Assembly (NCBI RefSeq): GCF_000186865.1
Contig: NW_008705566.1
Span: 1,038,432-1,102,431, forward strand
From: Aureococcus anophagefferens
Lineage: Eukaryota; Sar; Pelagophyceae; Pelagomonadales; Pelagomonadaceae
DNA: 64,000 nt
Direction: 5' to 3'
Shown: piece after piece, positions 8,877 through 18,189 of the stretch
Numbering within the stretch: position 1 is the stretch's first letter
How the letters are laid out: each line of letters opens with the position of its first letter
Program-made: the position numbers and the translations under genes
Notes under the pieces: generated by a model
The model's database searches: none
What the model was told of the DNA's origin: nothing
The model's input: only the letters and a program-made list of their open reading frames with translations

Positions 8877-10502
8877 ATGCCGCAGATGCGCAGCGCCTCC
8901 TGCCCGCCCACCGCGCGCGTCCGGCGGCGTCTCCGCTCCCTGCGCTCCGCCCCGCGAAGCCCCTCCCGACCCCAGGCATCGCCCCATAAACCAGTGCGGC
9001 CCGCCGCCGGGCTACGCGTCGCTGGACGCCCCGGAGCCCCTCGCGGCGTGGATGACGCAGGAGGCGCAGGCCGAGCGGCGCGTCTGGGCGCGGGGCAGCG
9101 TCCTCCCAGCCCCGGGGCGGCCCGGTCCCGGCCGCGCGTCCCGCCTCCGCCGGCCGCCGCCGCGCGCGCGGTCGATTTTCTTCGCCCGCAGGTCGAGGCG
9201 CCGCGCAAGGTCGTCAACTTCGGGCGCAAGAACTTCGTGACCTACACGGTGCTCGTGGCGGTGGGCGGCGGCGACGCCGTCGCGGTGCGCCGCCGCTTCT
9301 CCGACTTCGAGAAGCTCTACAAGTCCTTCGTCGTCCGCTTCGGGTCCACGGGCATGGTCGTGCCGTCGCTTTTCCCGCGTCCTGAACCGCCCCCCCGCCG
9401 CCCGTGACGCGCCCTTTTGCCTAGGACGCTGCCCCCGAAGAAGGGCTGGGGCACGTCGCCCGAGGTCGTCGCGGAGCGCGTCTGCGCTCTGACGCTCTTC
9501 GTCGACGCCGTGGACCGGAACCCGTTCCTCAGCGCCGACGCGCTCTGGCTCCACTTCCTCACGCCCGGCGGCGACATGGACAAGCCCGACGGCGCGCTCT
9601 CGCCGGAGACGTCCGTCGGCGAGCGGCGCTGGCGCGACGCGCGCGCGAACCTGTACGGCGTCGGCCGGGACCGCATGCGCGACGACGCGACGCTCCACGT
9701 GGCGTTGGCGACCCTCGACACGTCCGACGCCCAGATCAAGAGCCTGCTGACGGGCTGCGAGGCCCTGGCCAGGGCCATGGATCACTTCGCCGAGGGCGCG
9801 GCGGCGCTCTTCGCCGCGGAGGCGTCCTGGATCGACGTCCGCGCCCACGACGAGCGCTTCGACTCCGTCGGCGAGGAGCCGTCGGCGCCGGCCGTGCGCG
9901 AGCCCGCGAGCCTGCCCCGGGGCCTCGTGCCGCCGGGCGTCGCGGCCGCCGCGACCGGCCTCGCGGAGCACAAGGAGGCCGTCGGCCGCCTGCCCGCGGA
10001 GATCGCGGCCATGGCGCGCGAGGCGACGGACTTCCAGCTCGCCCAGGCCCGGGAGTTCCGCGCCCTGGCGAAGCGCTACGCGGCCATGGACAAGGAGGCC
10101 CTCGCGGCGTTAAAGTCCAAGGCCGAGGACCGGTCCGCGCTGCAGCGGCGCGAGGCGGACCTGCGCGCGTTCGGCGGCGCGCTCGTCGCCTTCAGCCTCC
10201 CCGTGCTCGCCGAGGAGCGCAAGTTCTGCGTCCAGTCCCTCACGCGCGAGCTGTCGCCGTCGCTCATCACGCACGCGAAGGCGAACGAGGCCGCCGAGGC
10301 CGCGGTCCGCTCCCAGCGGGTCCCCTCCGTCGGCGCGGTGACGCCGTCGACGCTCAAGAAGGCGCCCCTCGGCGAGGCGAACACGGGGCCCGAGATGTCC
10401 CCCATGACGACCATCAAGTCCTTCCTCGACGACGCCGCGACCAAGACCGCGGTCCCGCGCGCGGAGTCGCCCGAGGGCCAGGTGCCCGTCGAGGCGCTCT
10501 AG
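8877..10502 (+). CDS. PX-BAR sorting nexin, multi-exon; 5' end unresolved
   Basis: The last exon is 9425-10502. A 60-bp intron at 9365-9424 (GTCGCT...CTAG) splits the PX domain: MVVP joins TLPPKKGWG, restoring the classical PPKK loop. The PX exon begins at 9182 (after TTCGCCCGCAG) and contains RRRFSDFEKLYKSF, the phosphoinositide-binding core. An earlier exon in another frame (about 8976-9088, including GPPPGYASLDAPEPL and AWMTQEAQAERR) probably precedes it. The first exon and start codon cannot be fixed; ATG 8877 and ATG 9052 are candidates. The C-terminal 300 residues are helical and BAR-like. Sorting nexins act in endosomal sorting and membrane tubulation. Confidence 0.75.
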
Positions 10503-10537
10503 GCACCGCACCGCCACCCGCTCTCCCTCTTCTTTTT

Positions 10538-11383
10538 TTAGCTTCTGCCCGTCGGGCACCGCGCGCGCGTCGGGGACCGCGCGTGCGCGAGGCAGGACGC
10601 CGTCGAATTTTCGAGGCAGTAGGGCGCGGAGCAGCGGCCGCAGTCCGCGAAAGGGCCCGGCGCGCCGCGGCGCTTGTCGCAGGCGCCCGCGTTCGCCGCG
10701 CCGGGGTAGATCGCCGCGAGCGCGACGCCCGCGGCGCGCAGCGGGCCGAGGAAGAGCCGCTGCGCGCAGTCGCAGCTTCCGTGGAAAGTCGGCCGGCCGG
10801 ACGGCGAGACAGAAGGCGACGACTCGACGCACTTGCCCGTCTCGTTCGAGTCGTAGCGGGCGAGGACGTCGAGGACCGCGTCGACAATAGCTTCGCCGAA
10901 GACGTGGACCTGGTCCGGCGCCTTGCCTCGCGACGGCTCCGCGGGCAGCCACGGAACCGCGACCGCTCCGCGCCAGTCGGCCCGCGGCGCGATGGGCGCG
11001 CCGTAGGTGATGTCGAGCCGCGAGACGACGTAGAGCGCCGAGGGCGACGCGGCGGCGGCCGTCGCGAGCGCGCGGCGCAGGAGCGTCCGCTGCGACGTCC
11101 CGCGGGGGACGTCCTCGACGGCGCAGGACCGGCCCGCGCGCCGCCAGTGCTCGTCGACGAGAACGTTTAGCGCGCATTCGTACAGCAGCGCGACGCAGGC
11201 GACGGCGTAGCCGGCGGTAACGAGCGGCGCGACGACGTAGGTGTCGACGGAGTCGAGCTGGTGGCGCTGGTTCCTCGCGACCTGCGTGTCGTTGGCGCAG
11301 CCGCCGCCGAGATGCGGGCCGGCGCGGAGCACGTCGCCGCGGAAGACGACGGTGGCCTGCAGCACCACCGACGGGCTCACCAT
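10538..11383 (-). CDS. Hypothetical protein, 281 aa
   Basis: A complete frame from ATG 11383. The protein is Ala-rich with a mixed alpha/beta pattern (LDSVDTYVVAPLVTAGYAVACVALLYE, then LYVVSRLDITYGAP) that recalls a nucleotide-sugar-type Rossmann fold. The C-terminal third is Cys-rich, with about nine Cys, as in extracellular or lumenal proteins. I recognise no family and see no reliable signal peptide. Its start region lies 70 bp from the stop of the next minus-strand gene. That gap holds a GTTGAAGGTCAATC stretch in sense orientation. Confidence 0.55.
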   Translation of the reverse strand: MVSPSVVLQATVVFRGDVLRAGPHLGGGCANDTQVARNQRHQLDSVDTYVVAPLVTAGYAVACVALLYECALNVLVDEHWRRAGRSCAVEDVPRGTSQRTLLRRALATAAAASPSALYVVSRLDITYGAPIAPRADWRGAVAVPWLPAEPSRGKAPDQVHVFGEAIVDAVLDVLARYDSNETGKCVESSPSVSPSGRPTFHGSCDCAQRLFLGPLRAAGVALAAIYPGAANAGACDKRRGAPGPFADCGRCSAPYCLENSTASCLAHARSPTRARCPTGRS

Positions 11384-11452
11384 CGGTCACGCGTGTGTCG
11401 CATGATTGGGGGCAGCCATAATCACTTGATTGACCTTCAACGTAAGCGTGTG

Positions 11453-12394
11453 TTAGAAGGCCCGGCTCCGCGGGGGCGGCTTCGGGCGGTTGAGCGTCGT
11501 GGCGCACTTGGGGATGTGGCGCTCGGCGGCCTTCGCGTTGAAGGTGCGGCCGCAGTGCGGGCAGGGCACGAAGTCGCGGGTCATGGACTCGTAGGCCGCG
11601 CCCGCGGCGCGGGAGGGCTGGATCTCGCGGAGCGGGACGCCCGCGGCCTGGGCCCGGGCCATGCGCTTGGCGTCGCGGATCATGGCCTGGAAGCCGCGCG
11701 ACTCCTCGCGCCAGTTGGACTTGCGCGGCGGCGCGGCGGGCGGGTCCGGCGGCGGCGGCCGCGCCCCGCCCGCGCGCGACCGCGCGCGGCTCCGCGCGGT
11801 CCGCGCGCGGCGGGGCGCCGCGTCGGCGCCGTTGGCCTCGACGATGCGCTGGGCCCGGAGGGCCTTGCTGTCGAAGACCGTGCGCTGCTTCGCGAGCGCC
11901 GCGCGGCAGACGCGCTGGTGCACCGCGAGGCGGTCCGCGGCGAAGCCGCGCTGGCAGACGGCGCAGCGGAGGCGGCCGTCGCCCGCCGGCGCCGCGAACT
12001 CGAGGGACACGGGCTCGCAGGACGCGGCCAGCGCCGCGGCGCGCGGCGGCGTCTTCCGCTCGATCTTCGCGCCCTTGTGCGTGAAGGGCCGCCCGGGCGT
12101 TTTCGGCGACGGCGACGCGCGCGGGTCGGAGAAGATGCCGACGGGCGCGCAGGGCAGCTCGTCGTCGTAGTCCTCGCCGAAGGACGTCGGCCCGCCGCGG
12201 AAGCGCTGCCCGCGCTTGCCGCAGCGCCGCACGTGCTCCCGCATCTCGTCCTGGCGCACGAGCTTGTCGCAGTTCGGGCAGGGCACCTCGATGGTCTGCC
12301 GCTTCTTCTCGCACTGCGGCAGGTGGATCGGGAGCGAATGCTTGAAGAAGCGCTTCCCGCAGAGCGGGCAGCCCACGTCCCGCGGGGGAGGCAT
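11453..12394 (-). CDS. C2HC-type zinc-finger protein
   Basis: 313 residues. It has four Cys-x2-Cys...His-x3-Cys fingers: CPLCGKRF...HLPQC and CPNCDKLV...HVRRC at the N-terminus, CAVCQRGF...HQRVC in the middle, and CPHCGRTF...HIPKC at the C-terminus. These are the C2HC fingers of the ZNF474/ZC2HC1 family, common in ciliated organisms. Linkers are basic and Pro/Ala-rich. The divergent partner at 12533 starts 139 bp away. The molecular role is unknown; RNA or microtubule-associated binding are both conceivable. Confidence 0.82.
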   Translation of the reverse strand: MPPPRDVGCPLCGKRFFKHSLPIHLPQCEKKRQTIEVPCPNCDKLVRQDEMREHVRRCGKRGQRFRGGPTSFGEDYDDELPCAPVGIFSDPRASPSPKTPGRPFTHKGAKIERKTPPRAAALAASCEPVSLEFAAPAGDGRLRCAVCQRGFAADRLAVHQRVCRAALAKQRTVFDSKALRAQRIVEANGADAAPRRARTARSRARSRAGGARPPPPDPPAAPPRKSNWREESRGFQAMIRDAKRMARAQAAGVPLREIQPSRAAGAAYESMTRDFVPCPHCGRTFNAKAAERHIPKCATTLNRPKPPPRSRAF

Positions 12395-12532
12395 GGTCAA
12401 GGCGCAGCTGGGCAGCCCCGTCTCATCGTTTGTTGTCGGGGGGAAACCTTTTCCTTCCGTGTTTGTACCTCTTTTGTCATTGAAGCGCCCGATCCGCGTT
12501 AAAGAGGCGCTCTCCCCCCGGGGCCGTCGACG

Positions 12533-12982
12533 ATGCCGCCGACAAAAACGCCGCCCTACGACATCACGAAGGCGCGCGTCAGGAACGGCTACGGGATCAC
12601 GACGTCGCGGTACAGCATCTCGGAGCTCGGCTACGACGACAAGACGAGCGACGCCGTGGCGAGCCGGCCGAAGCCGCCGTCGAACGTCCACGTCTACTCG
12701 AAGCTCCACTACCCGTCGCTGAGGAGCCCGCACCTCCAGGTCTGCTACCCGGAGACCGTCGCCAAGCTGCAGCCGCCCTTCGGCCAGCTCACGCGGAAGG
12801 AGACGCCGTCGGAGCTGAAGCGGTTCAGCGGCCCCGTGCGGACGCGCGGCATGCGCGCGGAGGAGCCCTTCGAGCGCGAGTTCCCCAGCATGGCCAAGAC
12901 CATGGCCGCCAACACGCGGCTCGCCGAGGCCCAGAGGAAAGAGAACCACGCGCGGTCGAGGATCTGCCAGATCAGCTTCTGA
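12533..12982 (+). CDS. Small basic hypothetical protein, 149 aa
   Basis: A complete short frame from ATG. It is rich in Pro, Ser, Arg and Tyr with little predicted helix except at the end. Repeated short Pro-containing patches (PPYDITKARVRNGYG, RPKPPSNVHVYSK) resemble microtubule-associated or axonemal filler proteins, but this is only an impression. It is divergently paired with the C2HC zinc-finger gene, so the two may share a promoter. The 139-bp gap contains CATTGAAG and a T-rich tract. Confidence 0.55.
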   Translation: MPPTKTPPYDITKARVRNGYGITTSRYSISELGYDDKTSDAVASRPKPPSNVHVYSKLHYPSLRSPHLQVCYPETVAKLQPPFGQLTRKETPSELKRFSGPVRTRGMRAEEPFEREFPSMAKTMAANTRLAEAQRKENHARSRICQISF

Positions 12983-13166
12983 GCGCGTCTGGCGTAATGC
13001 GGCTTGGCGGAACGGTCGGTGAGGTGGTAGGCGGGGAGGGCGGCGCCCGCGTGTGCGTGTGGCATCGCCTCGGGGCGTGCCTGGTCGGTGGTCCGGGGCC
13101 CGAGGCCTCGCGCACGCACACGTTGAAGGAGTCATTGAAGTCCAAGGAGCTGCCCATTCTGGCGCG

Positions 13167-14306
13167 ATGCTTCGCATGCGAGGCGGGGACAGCGTGCCGA
13201 TATTCTTGCGAGTGCTGTGCCTGGCGTTCGCCGCGTCGGCGCGCAACTCGACGCTCGTAAGGTTGGAGGACAGCGACGCGCTGTGCATCGATGGGTTGCC
13301 GGGTGGTTACTACTTCCGCGCGGGCGCTGCGACGACCAAGTGGTACATCCACCACGAGGGCGGCGGCTGGTGCCAGATGGAGCGGCCCTACGAGAGCTGG
13401 CCCAACGACAACTGCGCCGCGCGCCGGTCGACGCGGCTCGGCTCGCTCGAGGGCGACCCCGCGGCCGCGGACTGGACGTCGACGACGGGCTGCGCGGGCT
13501 GCTCCGACGACGCGGCCATCAACCCGTTGATGCACGACTGGAACAACGTCTACGTTCGCTACTGCGACGGCGGCTCCTTCTCCGGGACCGCCGACGTCGC
13601 CGCGCCCAACGGCACGCTCTACTTCCGGGGCAAGCGCGTCCTTCGGGCCGTCGTCGACTCCCTGATGGCGCGCGGCCTCGGCGCGGCGACGGACGTGGTC
13701 GTCGGCGGGTCGTCTGCCGGCGGCTTAGCCGTCATTCTGCACCTGGACTACTGGCGGTCGAGGCTCCCGCGGACCGCGACGGTCGTAGGATTGGCCGATT
13801 CGGGATTCTTTCTCGACTGGAAACAAAACGGCACGTCGGCGCACTCCTACGACGAAGACCTGAGGTGGGGCTTCGAGCACATGCGCTACGACGTCGACTG
13901 CGACGCCGGCGCCGACTGCGCGTTCGCCGAGCACGCGCTGGCGCGCGTCCGAACGCCCGTCTTCCTGCTCCAGACCACCTACGATTCGTGGCAATTGCAA
14001 TGGGAAATCGGCGAAAAGAAACCCGTCGACTACGCCGCGCTCAACGCCTACGGACGCGAGCTCGAGGACAAGCTCCGCGCCGCGGGCGCGCGCGCCGGCG
14101 GCTTCGTGGAGCGGTGCTACCACCACTGCGCGACGCGCGACCTCTGGACGACGACGCCCACGATCGACGGCGTCGCCGCCGGCGGCGCCTTCACCGCGTT
14201 CTACCGCGCCGTCGCCGCGGGCGCGCCGACGCCGCCGCTGCTCTGGCAGGACGGGGCGCTCCCCTGCGCGGGCTGCGCCTGCCCCGGTGGGATGGTCGGA
14301 CCTTAG
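13167..14306 (+). CDS. Pectinacetylesterase/Notum-like secreted carboxylesterase
   Basis: 379 residues. Residues about 1-25 form a signal peptide. The fold signature is clear: an N-terminal GGG oxyanion region (HHEGGGWC), VYVRYCDGGSFSG, then VVVGGSSAGGLA with the nucleophile Ser183 in GSSAG. The Asp (LLQTTYDSWQ) and His (ERCYHHCATRD) segments follow at family spacing. Conserved Cys pairs (CAGCSDD, CAGCACPG) suit a lumenal or extracellular enzyme. Family members deacetylate pectin or depalmitoleoylate Wnt; in this alga the substrate is unknown. Confidence 0.88.
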   Translation: MLRMRGGDSVPIFLRVLCLAFAASARNSTLVRLEDSDALCIDGLPGGYYFRAGAATTKWYIHHEGGGWCQMERPYESWPNDNCAARRSTRLGSLEGDPAAADWTSTTGCAGCSDDAAINPLMHDWNNVYVRYCDGGSFSGTADVAAPNGTLYFRGKRVLRAVVDSLMARGLGAATDVVVGGSSAGGLAVILHLDYWRSRLPRTATVVGLADSGFFLDWKQNGTSAHSYDEDLRWGFEHMRYDVDCDAGADCAFAEHALARVRTPVFLLQTTYDSWQLQWEIGEKKPVDYAALNAYGRELEDKLRAAGARAGGFVERCYHHCATRDLWTTTPTIDGVAAGGAFTAFYRAVAAGAPTPPLLWQDGALPCAGCACPGGMVGP

Positions 14307-14309
14307 GCG

Positions 14310-15332
14310 TCAGCCGTAGACGGACAGGTCGGCGCGGTAGAACAGCTCCGCGACGATGCCGCCGTACTTGTCGAACTTCGTGTCCTTCGCGTCGCCCGTG
14401 ACGACGAAGAGCTCGACGTCGCCGTCGGCGCGGACGGCGGCGATGAACTTCGCCTTGGACGCGTGGACGAAGGCCCGCTTCATGAGGGCGTTCTTCCGCG
14501 CCGTCGACGCCTCCTTCATCGTCGCGACGACGAGCGGCTTCGTCTCGCCGCGGCCCAAGTCGGCCTCGAGCTGGTCGAGGAGGCGCTCGGCCTCGGAGAC
14601 GTAGTGCGCGGACCGGCGCGCGAGGAACGCGTCGTAGACGTCGCCCGGCGACGACGAGTCGGACCGGCCGACGCCCGCGGGCAGCGCGGCGAGGAGCGGC
14701 GCGGGGAAGCCCGGGCCCGCGAGGAGGCAGTTGTAGGCGCCGAGCGCCGGCGGGTTCTGCCTGTGCCAGTCCACGGACTGCATCGCCGCCGGCAGCGACT
14801 CCAGCACCTTCTCGAGGTCCTTGGGGGCCTTGACGCCGCTCACCGTCTTGCACTGGCGCCGCTTGTAGCGCGTGCCGACGTACGCCGCGGTCGCCGTGAG
14901 GTAGACGCAGGCCTCGGCGTCGCGGATGTCGTCGAGCGCGGCGCGGGCCTCGTCCTCGGCGTAGGCCATGACCCACTTGGAGCTCTCGGGCTCCTCGAGC
15001 GGCTTGTGCTTCTTGCCGAAGAGCTCGAGGCCGCCCTGCGACAGCGCGTGCGCCTGCTTTTTTGTGAACGGGATCACGTCCGCGGCGCCCGCGTCGTCTT
15101 CCGACGACCCCGCGGCGTAGGTCAGGAAGCCGTGGAAGTCGCCGGATACGCCGCTGAGCTTGCCGATGACGGCGCCGTAGGCGTCCCAGAGCAGGGCCCG
15201 CATCTTGTGCGTGCCGCAGCCCTTGGAGTCGGTCTTCATCTTGTCCACGACGGCGGCGAGCTTGCCCGCCTCCATGCCGTTGCAGACGAGCAGGAGGCAC
15301 AATTGCTTTCCTGGCTGGTCGAAGGACGCCAT
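14310..15332 (-). CDS. Hypothetical protein, 340 aa
   Basis: A complete frame from ATG 15332. It is an alpha/beta protein without signal peptide or membrane segment. A motif-like C-terminus (KYGGIVAELFYRADLSVYG) and a middle HGFLTYAAG...VIPF patch faintly recall the domains of eRF1/Pelota-type release factors. Length and order fit only loosely, so I do not assign the family. It sits tail-to-tail 3 bp from the esterase. A GTCAACAT copy of the gene-start motif (sense ATGTTGAC) is 57 bp upstream. Confidence 0.5.
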   Translation of the reverse strand: MASFDQPGKQLCLLLVCNGMEAGKLAAVVDKMKTDSKGCGTHKMRALLWDAYGAVIGKLSGVSGDFHGFLTYAAGSSEDDAGAADVIPFTKKQAHALSQGGLELFGKKHKPLEEPESSKWVMAYAEDEARAALDDIRDAEACVYLTATAAYVGTRYKRRQCKTVSGVKAPKDLEKVLESLPAAMQSVDWHRQNPPALGAYNCLLAGPGFPAPLLAALPAGVGRSDSSSPGDVYDAFLARRSAHYVSEAERLLDQLEADLGRGETKPLVVATMKEASTARKNALMKRAFVHASKAKFIAAVRADGDVELFVVTGDAKDTKFDKYGGIVAELFYRADLSVYG

Positions 15333-15388
15333 GGTGCGCAAAGCCAGAGCCAGCTCCGAGCCAAGAGCTGCAAGCACAGCACCTTGTC

Positions 15389-15396
15389 GTCAACAT
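15389..15396 (-). promoter_or_regulatory. Sense ATGTTGAC gene-start motif
   Basis: The motif is in sense orientation 57 bp upstream of the start at 15332, within the range seen for the other copies (about 45-105 bp). Confidence 0.4.
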
Positions 15397-15417
15397 GAGC
15401 GCCAAGAACACGTCGAG

Positions 15418-16932
15418 TTACGCGGCGACCTTGTCCGCGTACTCCTCCTGGAGCTTCTCGGGCAGGCGCGGGTCCGGGGACGTGGCGCGCTTGTCCGCGC
15501 GGCGGTTGAAGTCGACGTAGGCGTCCCAGTGGCGGCGCTGGCGCGCGAGCTTCTTCCGCGTGGTCTCCGCGGCGGCGGGCCGCGGCTCCGGCTTGGCGTG
15601 GCGCGCGCGGCGGAGGTGGCGCGCGCGCTTGGCGTCGGCGGCCTCCGTGGTCACGCGCGCGACGCGCGGCGCGGTCGCGTCCGCGAGCTCCTTCGCGTAC
15701 GTCGCGCGGACCTTGTTCGCGACGCGCCGGTCCGCGGCGCGGCGCGCGGCGACGGCCGGGTCCTCGCCCTTGGTGTGCTCCGGCGGGACGAACTTGAACT
15801 TGCGGTCCCGGAGCTCGCGGCGCTCCGCGGCCGCGCGCGCGGCCCGCTTCTCCTTGAGCCGGTTCGCCTGCTCGGCCTCGCGGCGCATGAGCCCCTCGAA
15901 GGGGCCCGCGGCGGCCAGCGCGCGGCGCTTCGCGGCGAGGACGCGGAGCTCGGCCTCGGCGTCCTCCGCGCGCTTCTGGTTCCGCTCCGCGCGGTAGAGC
16001 CGCCGCCGCTCCGCCGCGCGCCGCGCCGCGTCCGCGTAGAGCCCCGCGGAGCACGCGCCCAGCACCGCCGTCGTCGCGTTCGCCGCCCTGGCGCGGTCGC
16101 GCGCCGCCCTGCCGCGGCCTTGTGGCGCCGGGTCGTCGTCGGACTCGTAGGACGGCGCGATGGACGGCGCCGGCGACCCCTCGGGCGCGCGCGCGAAGTC
16201 CTCCGCGGCGCCGGCGTCGCCGGAGGACGCGCCGCGGACCCAGCCGCCGTCGGGGGCGCGCTCGGCGTTGCGCGGCCGCGCGCCCATCCACGCGGGGAGG
16301 CCCGCGGCGGCGCCGGCGTCGTCGGCGTCGTCCCACGCCTCCGACCGCGGCGACGAGCCCGGCGCGTCGCCCCAGTCCGGCGCGTCGTCGCCCCAGTCCG
16401 GCTCCTCGGACCGCGGCGACGCCGACTTGGCGGCGCGCTTCGTCGCGATGGACGCCTCGAGCGCGGCGATGCGTCGCCGGAGCTGCGCGGCCTCGTCGTC
16501 CGGGATGGCCGCGGGCGGCGGCGGCGGCGCGGGGCGCGGCGGCGGCGGCGCGGGCGCCGGCGGGGCGTAGCGCGAGGCGTCGTAGGGCCCCGGCGCGGCG
16601 CTGGCGGCCGCGCCGCGCGGCCGCGCCGCGCGCGGCGGCGGCGACCGCCGCCGCGGCGACGGGCTCCTCCCGCCGTCGCTGTCGTAGGGCGGCGGCGACC
16701 CGGCGTCGCTCTCCTCCGCCGCGGGCACGTCCTCGTGCGCCGGCGTGATCGACGGCACGGCGGCGGCGCGGCGGATGGACCGCGGCGACGGCGACCGGCC
16801 GGACAGCAGCGCCGCGGCGAGCGTCAGGTTCGTCCGCACCAGGCCCTCGATCTGCTTGTCGCTCACGGTCATGTAGTTCCGCCCGGCCTCGACGGGCACG
16901 TAGTGGATGGGCGCGCGGTCGAGGATGTCCAT
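15418..16932 (-). CDS. Hypothetical coiled-coil, disordered protein
   Basis: 504 residues. The N-terminal 50 residues (MDILDRAPIHYVPVEAGRNY) look ordered. A long Pro/Ser/Arg/Asp-rich disordered region follows with repeated SPSPR and DWGDDAPDWGD patches. The C-terminal 250 residues are charged Ala/Arg/Glu helix, a likely coiled coil. An ordered 'FKFVPPEHT' patch lies near residue 400. This layout is common in flagellar or cytoskeletal proteins such as the TPX2 or CCDC class, but no family is recognised. Confidence 0.55.
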   Translation of the reverse strand: MDILDRAPIHYVPVEAGRNYMTVSDKQIEGLVRTNLTLAAALLSGRSPSPRSIRRAAAVPSITPAHEDVPAAEESDAGSPPPYDSDGGRSPSPRRRSPPPRAARPRGAAASAAPGPYDASRYAPPAPAPPPPRPAPPPPPAAIPDDEAAQLRRRIAALEASIATKRAAKSASPRSEEPDWGDDAPDWGDAPGSSPRSEAWDDADDAGAAAGLPAWMGARPRNAERAPDGGWVRGASSGDAGAAEDFARAPEGSPAPSIAPSYESDDDPAPQGRGRAARDRARAANATTAVLGACSAGLYADAARRAAERRRLYRAERNQKRAEDAEAELRVLAAKRRALAAAGPFEGLMRREAEQANRLKEKRAARAAAERRELRDRKFKFVPPEHTKGEDPAVAARRAADRRVANKVRATYAKELADATAPRVARVTTEAADAKRARHLRRARHAKPEPRPAAAETTRKKLARQRRHWDAYVDFNRRADKRATSPDPRLPEKLQEEYADKVAA

Positions 16933-16999
16933 TGTGCGCTCTCGTCTACTCCATCGTTTGCGGGCAGCCCCGTGTACGTTCAAAAAGGCAACGTGAGAC

Positions 17000-17941
17000 T
17001 CAACTTAAGGCGTCCTCCTCCGCGGCCTCGCTCTGCTCGAAGAGGAAGTCGTGGACGAAGTCGTTGGCCCAGTCCGCGCCGAAGTAGGACGTGAAGAGGC
17101 CGTGGGCCGGGTCGCGGGCCGCGTTGAAGACGTCGTAGTCCGCGTGCGCGGCGCTCGCCGCCGCCGCGCCGTCCGCGTCGACGTCGCACGTCTTCACGAG
17201 GTCGACGTAGGCGTCGAGGTAATCCACGAACGCGGGGAAGAGCGTGTCGTCGACGGCCTCCGCGCCCCGGTCGAAGCGGCCGTAGAGCATCTGGCCGCTG
17301 AAGAAGCGGTTGTCGTCGTACCACTTCGAGCTCACCTCGCCCCGGAGCTCCTCGTTCTTCGGGTCGCCCCGCACGGCGTCGAGGGCCGACGTGTCGTGGG
17401 GCACGGAGCCGTCGTCCGGCGACCGGCCGCCGGGCGGCTGCGCGTCGACGACGCAGAGGAACTTCTTCGGACCGAAGCGCAGGAGGTCGATGCCGAGGAG
17501 CGGCGCGTCCGCGCGGTCCAGGGCCGGGTACCAGAGGCTGTTGAAGACCTGGAGGCTGTGGCCGCCGTCGAAGTAGGTCATGCGCACGCGGCGGAACGCG
17601 CCGGGCACCGAGAAGACGCGGCTCCCGACGCGCGCCGCGAGGCCGTCGGTCTTCGCCTTGGCCTTCGTCGCGTAGCCGAGCTCCGGCGTGAGCGCGCCGT
17701 GCTCCTCGACGGCGCCGAGCTTGTCCAGGAGTGCGAGCTGGTGCTCGAGGAACGGCATGTAGAGCAGCTCGGCGTCTTCCTCGACGCTCGTCGACCAGCC
17801 GGGCCAGCGCTCGTCGGTCGCGGCGGTTTCGGCGGCGGCGACGGTCGCGCGAGGCGCTGCGCGCGGTCGACAGCGGTGCCGCGGCGCCTGAAGCGCTGCG
17901 CTGGCGGCAAAGAGGGTGCATAGGAGGTGCCGCCTCGCCAT
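17000..17941 (-). CDS. Ferredoxin-dependent bilin reductase, plastid-targeted
   Basis: 313 residues from ATG 17941; an in-frame ATG 10 codons upstream is possible. The N-terminus [20 protein letters not shown] is a signal-like leader followed by a basic stretch, fitting a bipartite plastid presequence. The body has the FDBR hallmarks: [35 protein letters not shown] and the C-terminal [17 protein letters not shown]. FDBRs (PcyA, PebA, PebB, HY2) reduce biliverdin to phytobilins using ferredoxin. The subtype cannot be chosen by eye; a PebA/PebB-like enzyme is favoured. It is divergent from the V-ATPase gene. Confidence 0.88.
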   Translation of the reverse strand: MARRHLLCTLFAASAALQAPRHRCRPRAAPRATVAAAETAATDERWPGWSTSVEEDAELLYMPFLEHQLALLDKLGAVEEHGALTPELGYATKAKAKTDGLAARVGSRVFSVPGAFRRVRMTYFDGGHSLQVFNSLWYPALDRADAPLLGIDLLRFGPKKFLCVVDAQPPGGRSPDDGSVPHDTSALDAVRGDPKNEELRGEVSSKWYDDNRFFSGQMLYGRFDRGAEAVDDTLFPAFVDYLDAYVDLVKTCDVDADGAAAASAAHADYDVFNAARDPAHGLFTSYFGADWANDFVHDFLFEQSEAAEEDALS

Positions 17942-18189
17942 GGCGCGTGGCCGCCTCGAGGAGCTCTCCATCGCTTGCGAGAGCGAAATCCGGCTCGAGC
18001 AATCTCGAGCGTGTGGCGGCGACGCGGCATGGTCCGGCGTCAAGGCGATCGAGGCGGCCCCGCGGCGCGCGCGCGAGAGAGGGCCGCGCAGACGACGCGC
18101 CCGAAGCTGCCGCCGAGGCCGTCCCAGTCGCGCGCGACGCCAAAAAAGCCGAAACGCGACGCCCCCTTTCTTCTGCGCAGGTGGTCGCC

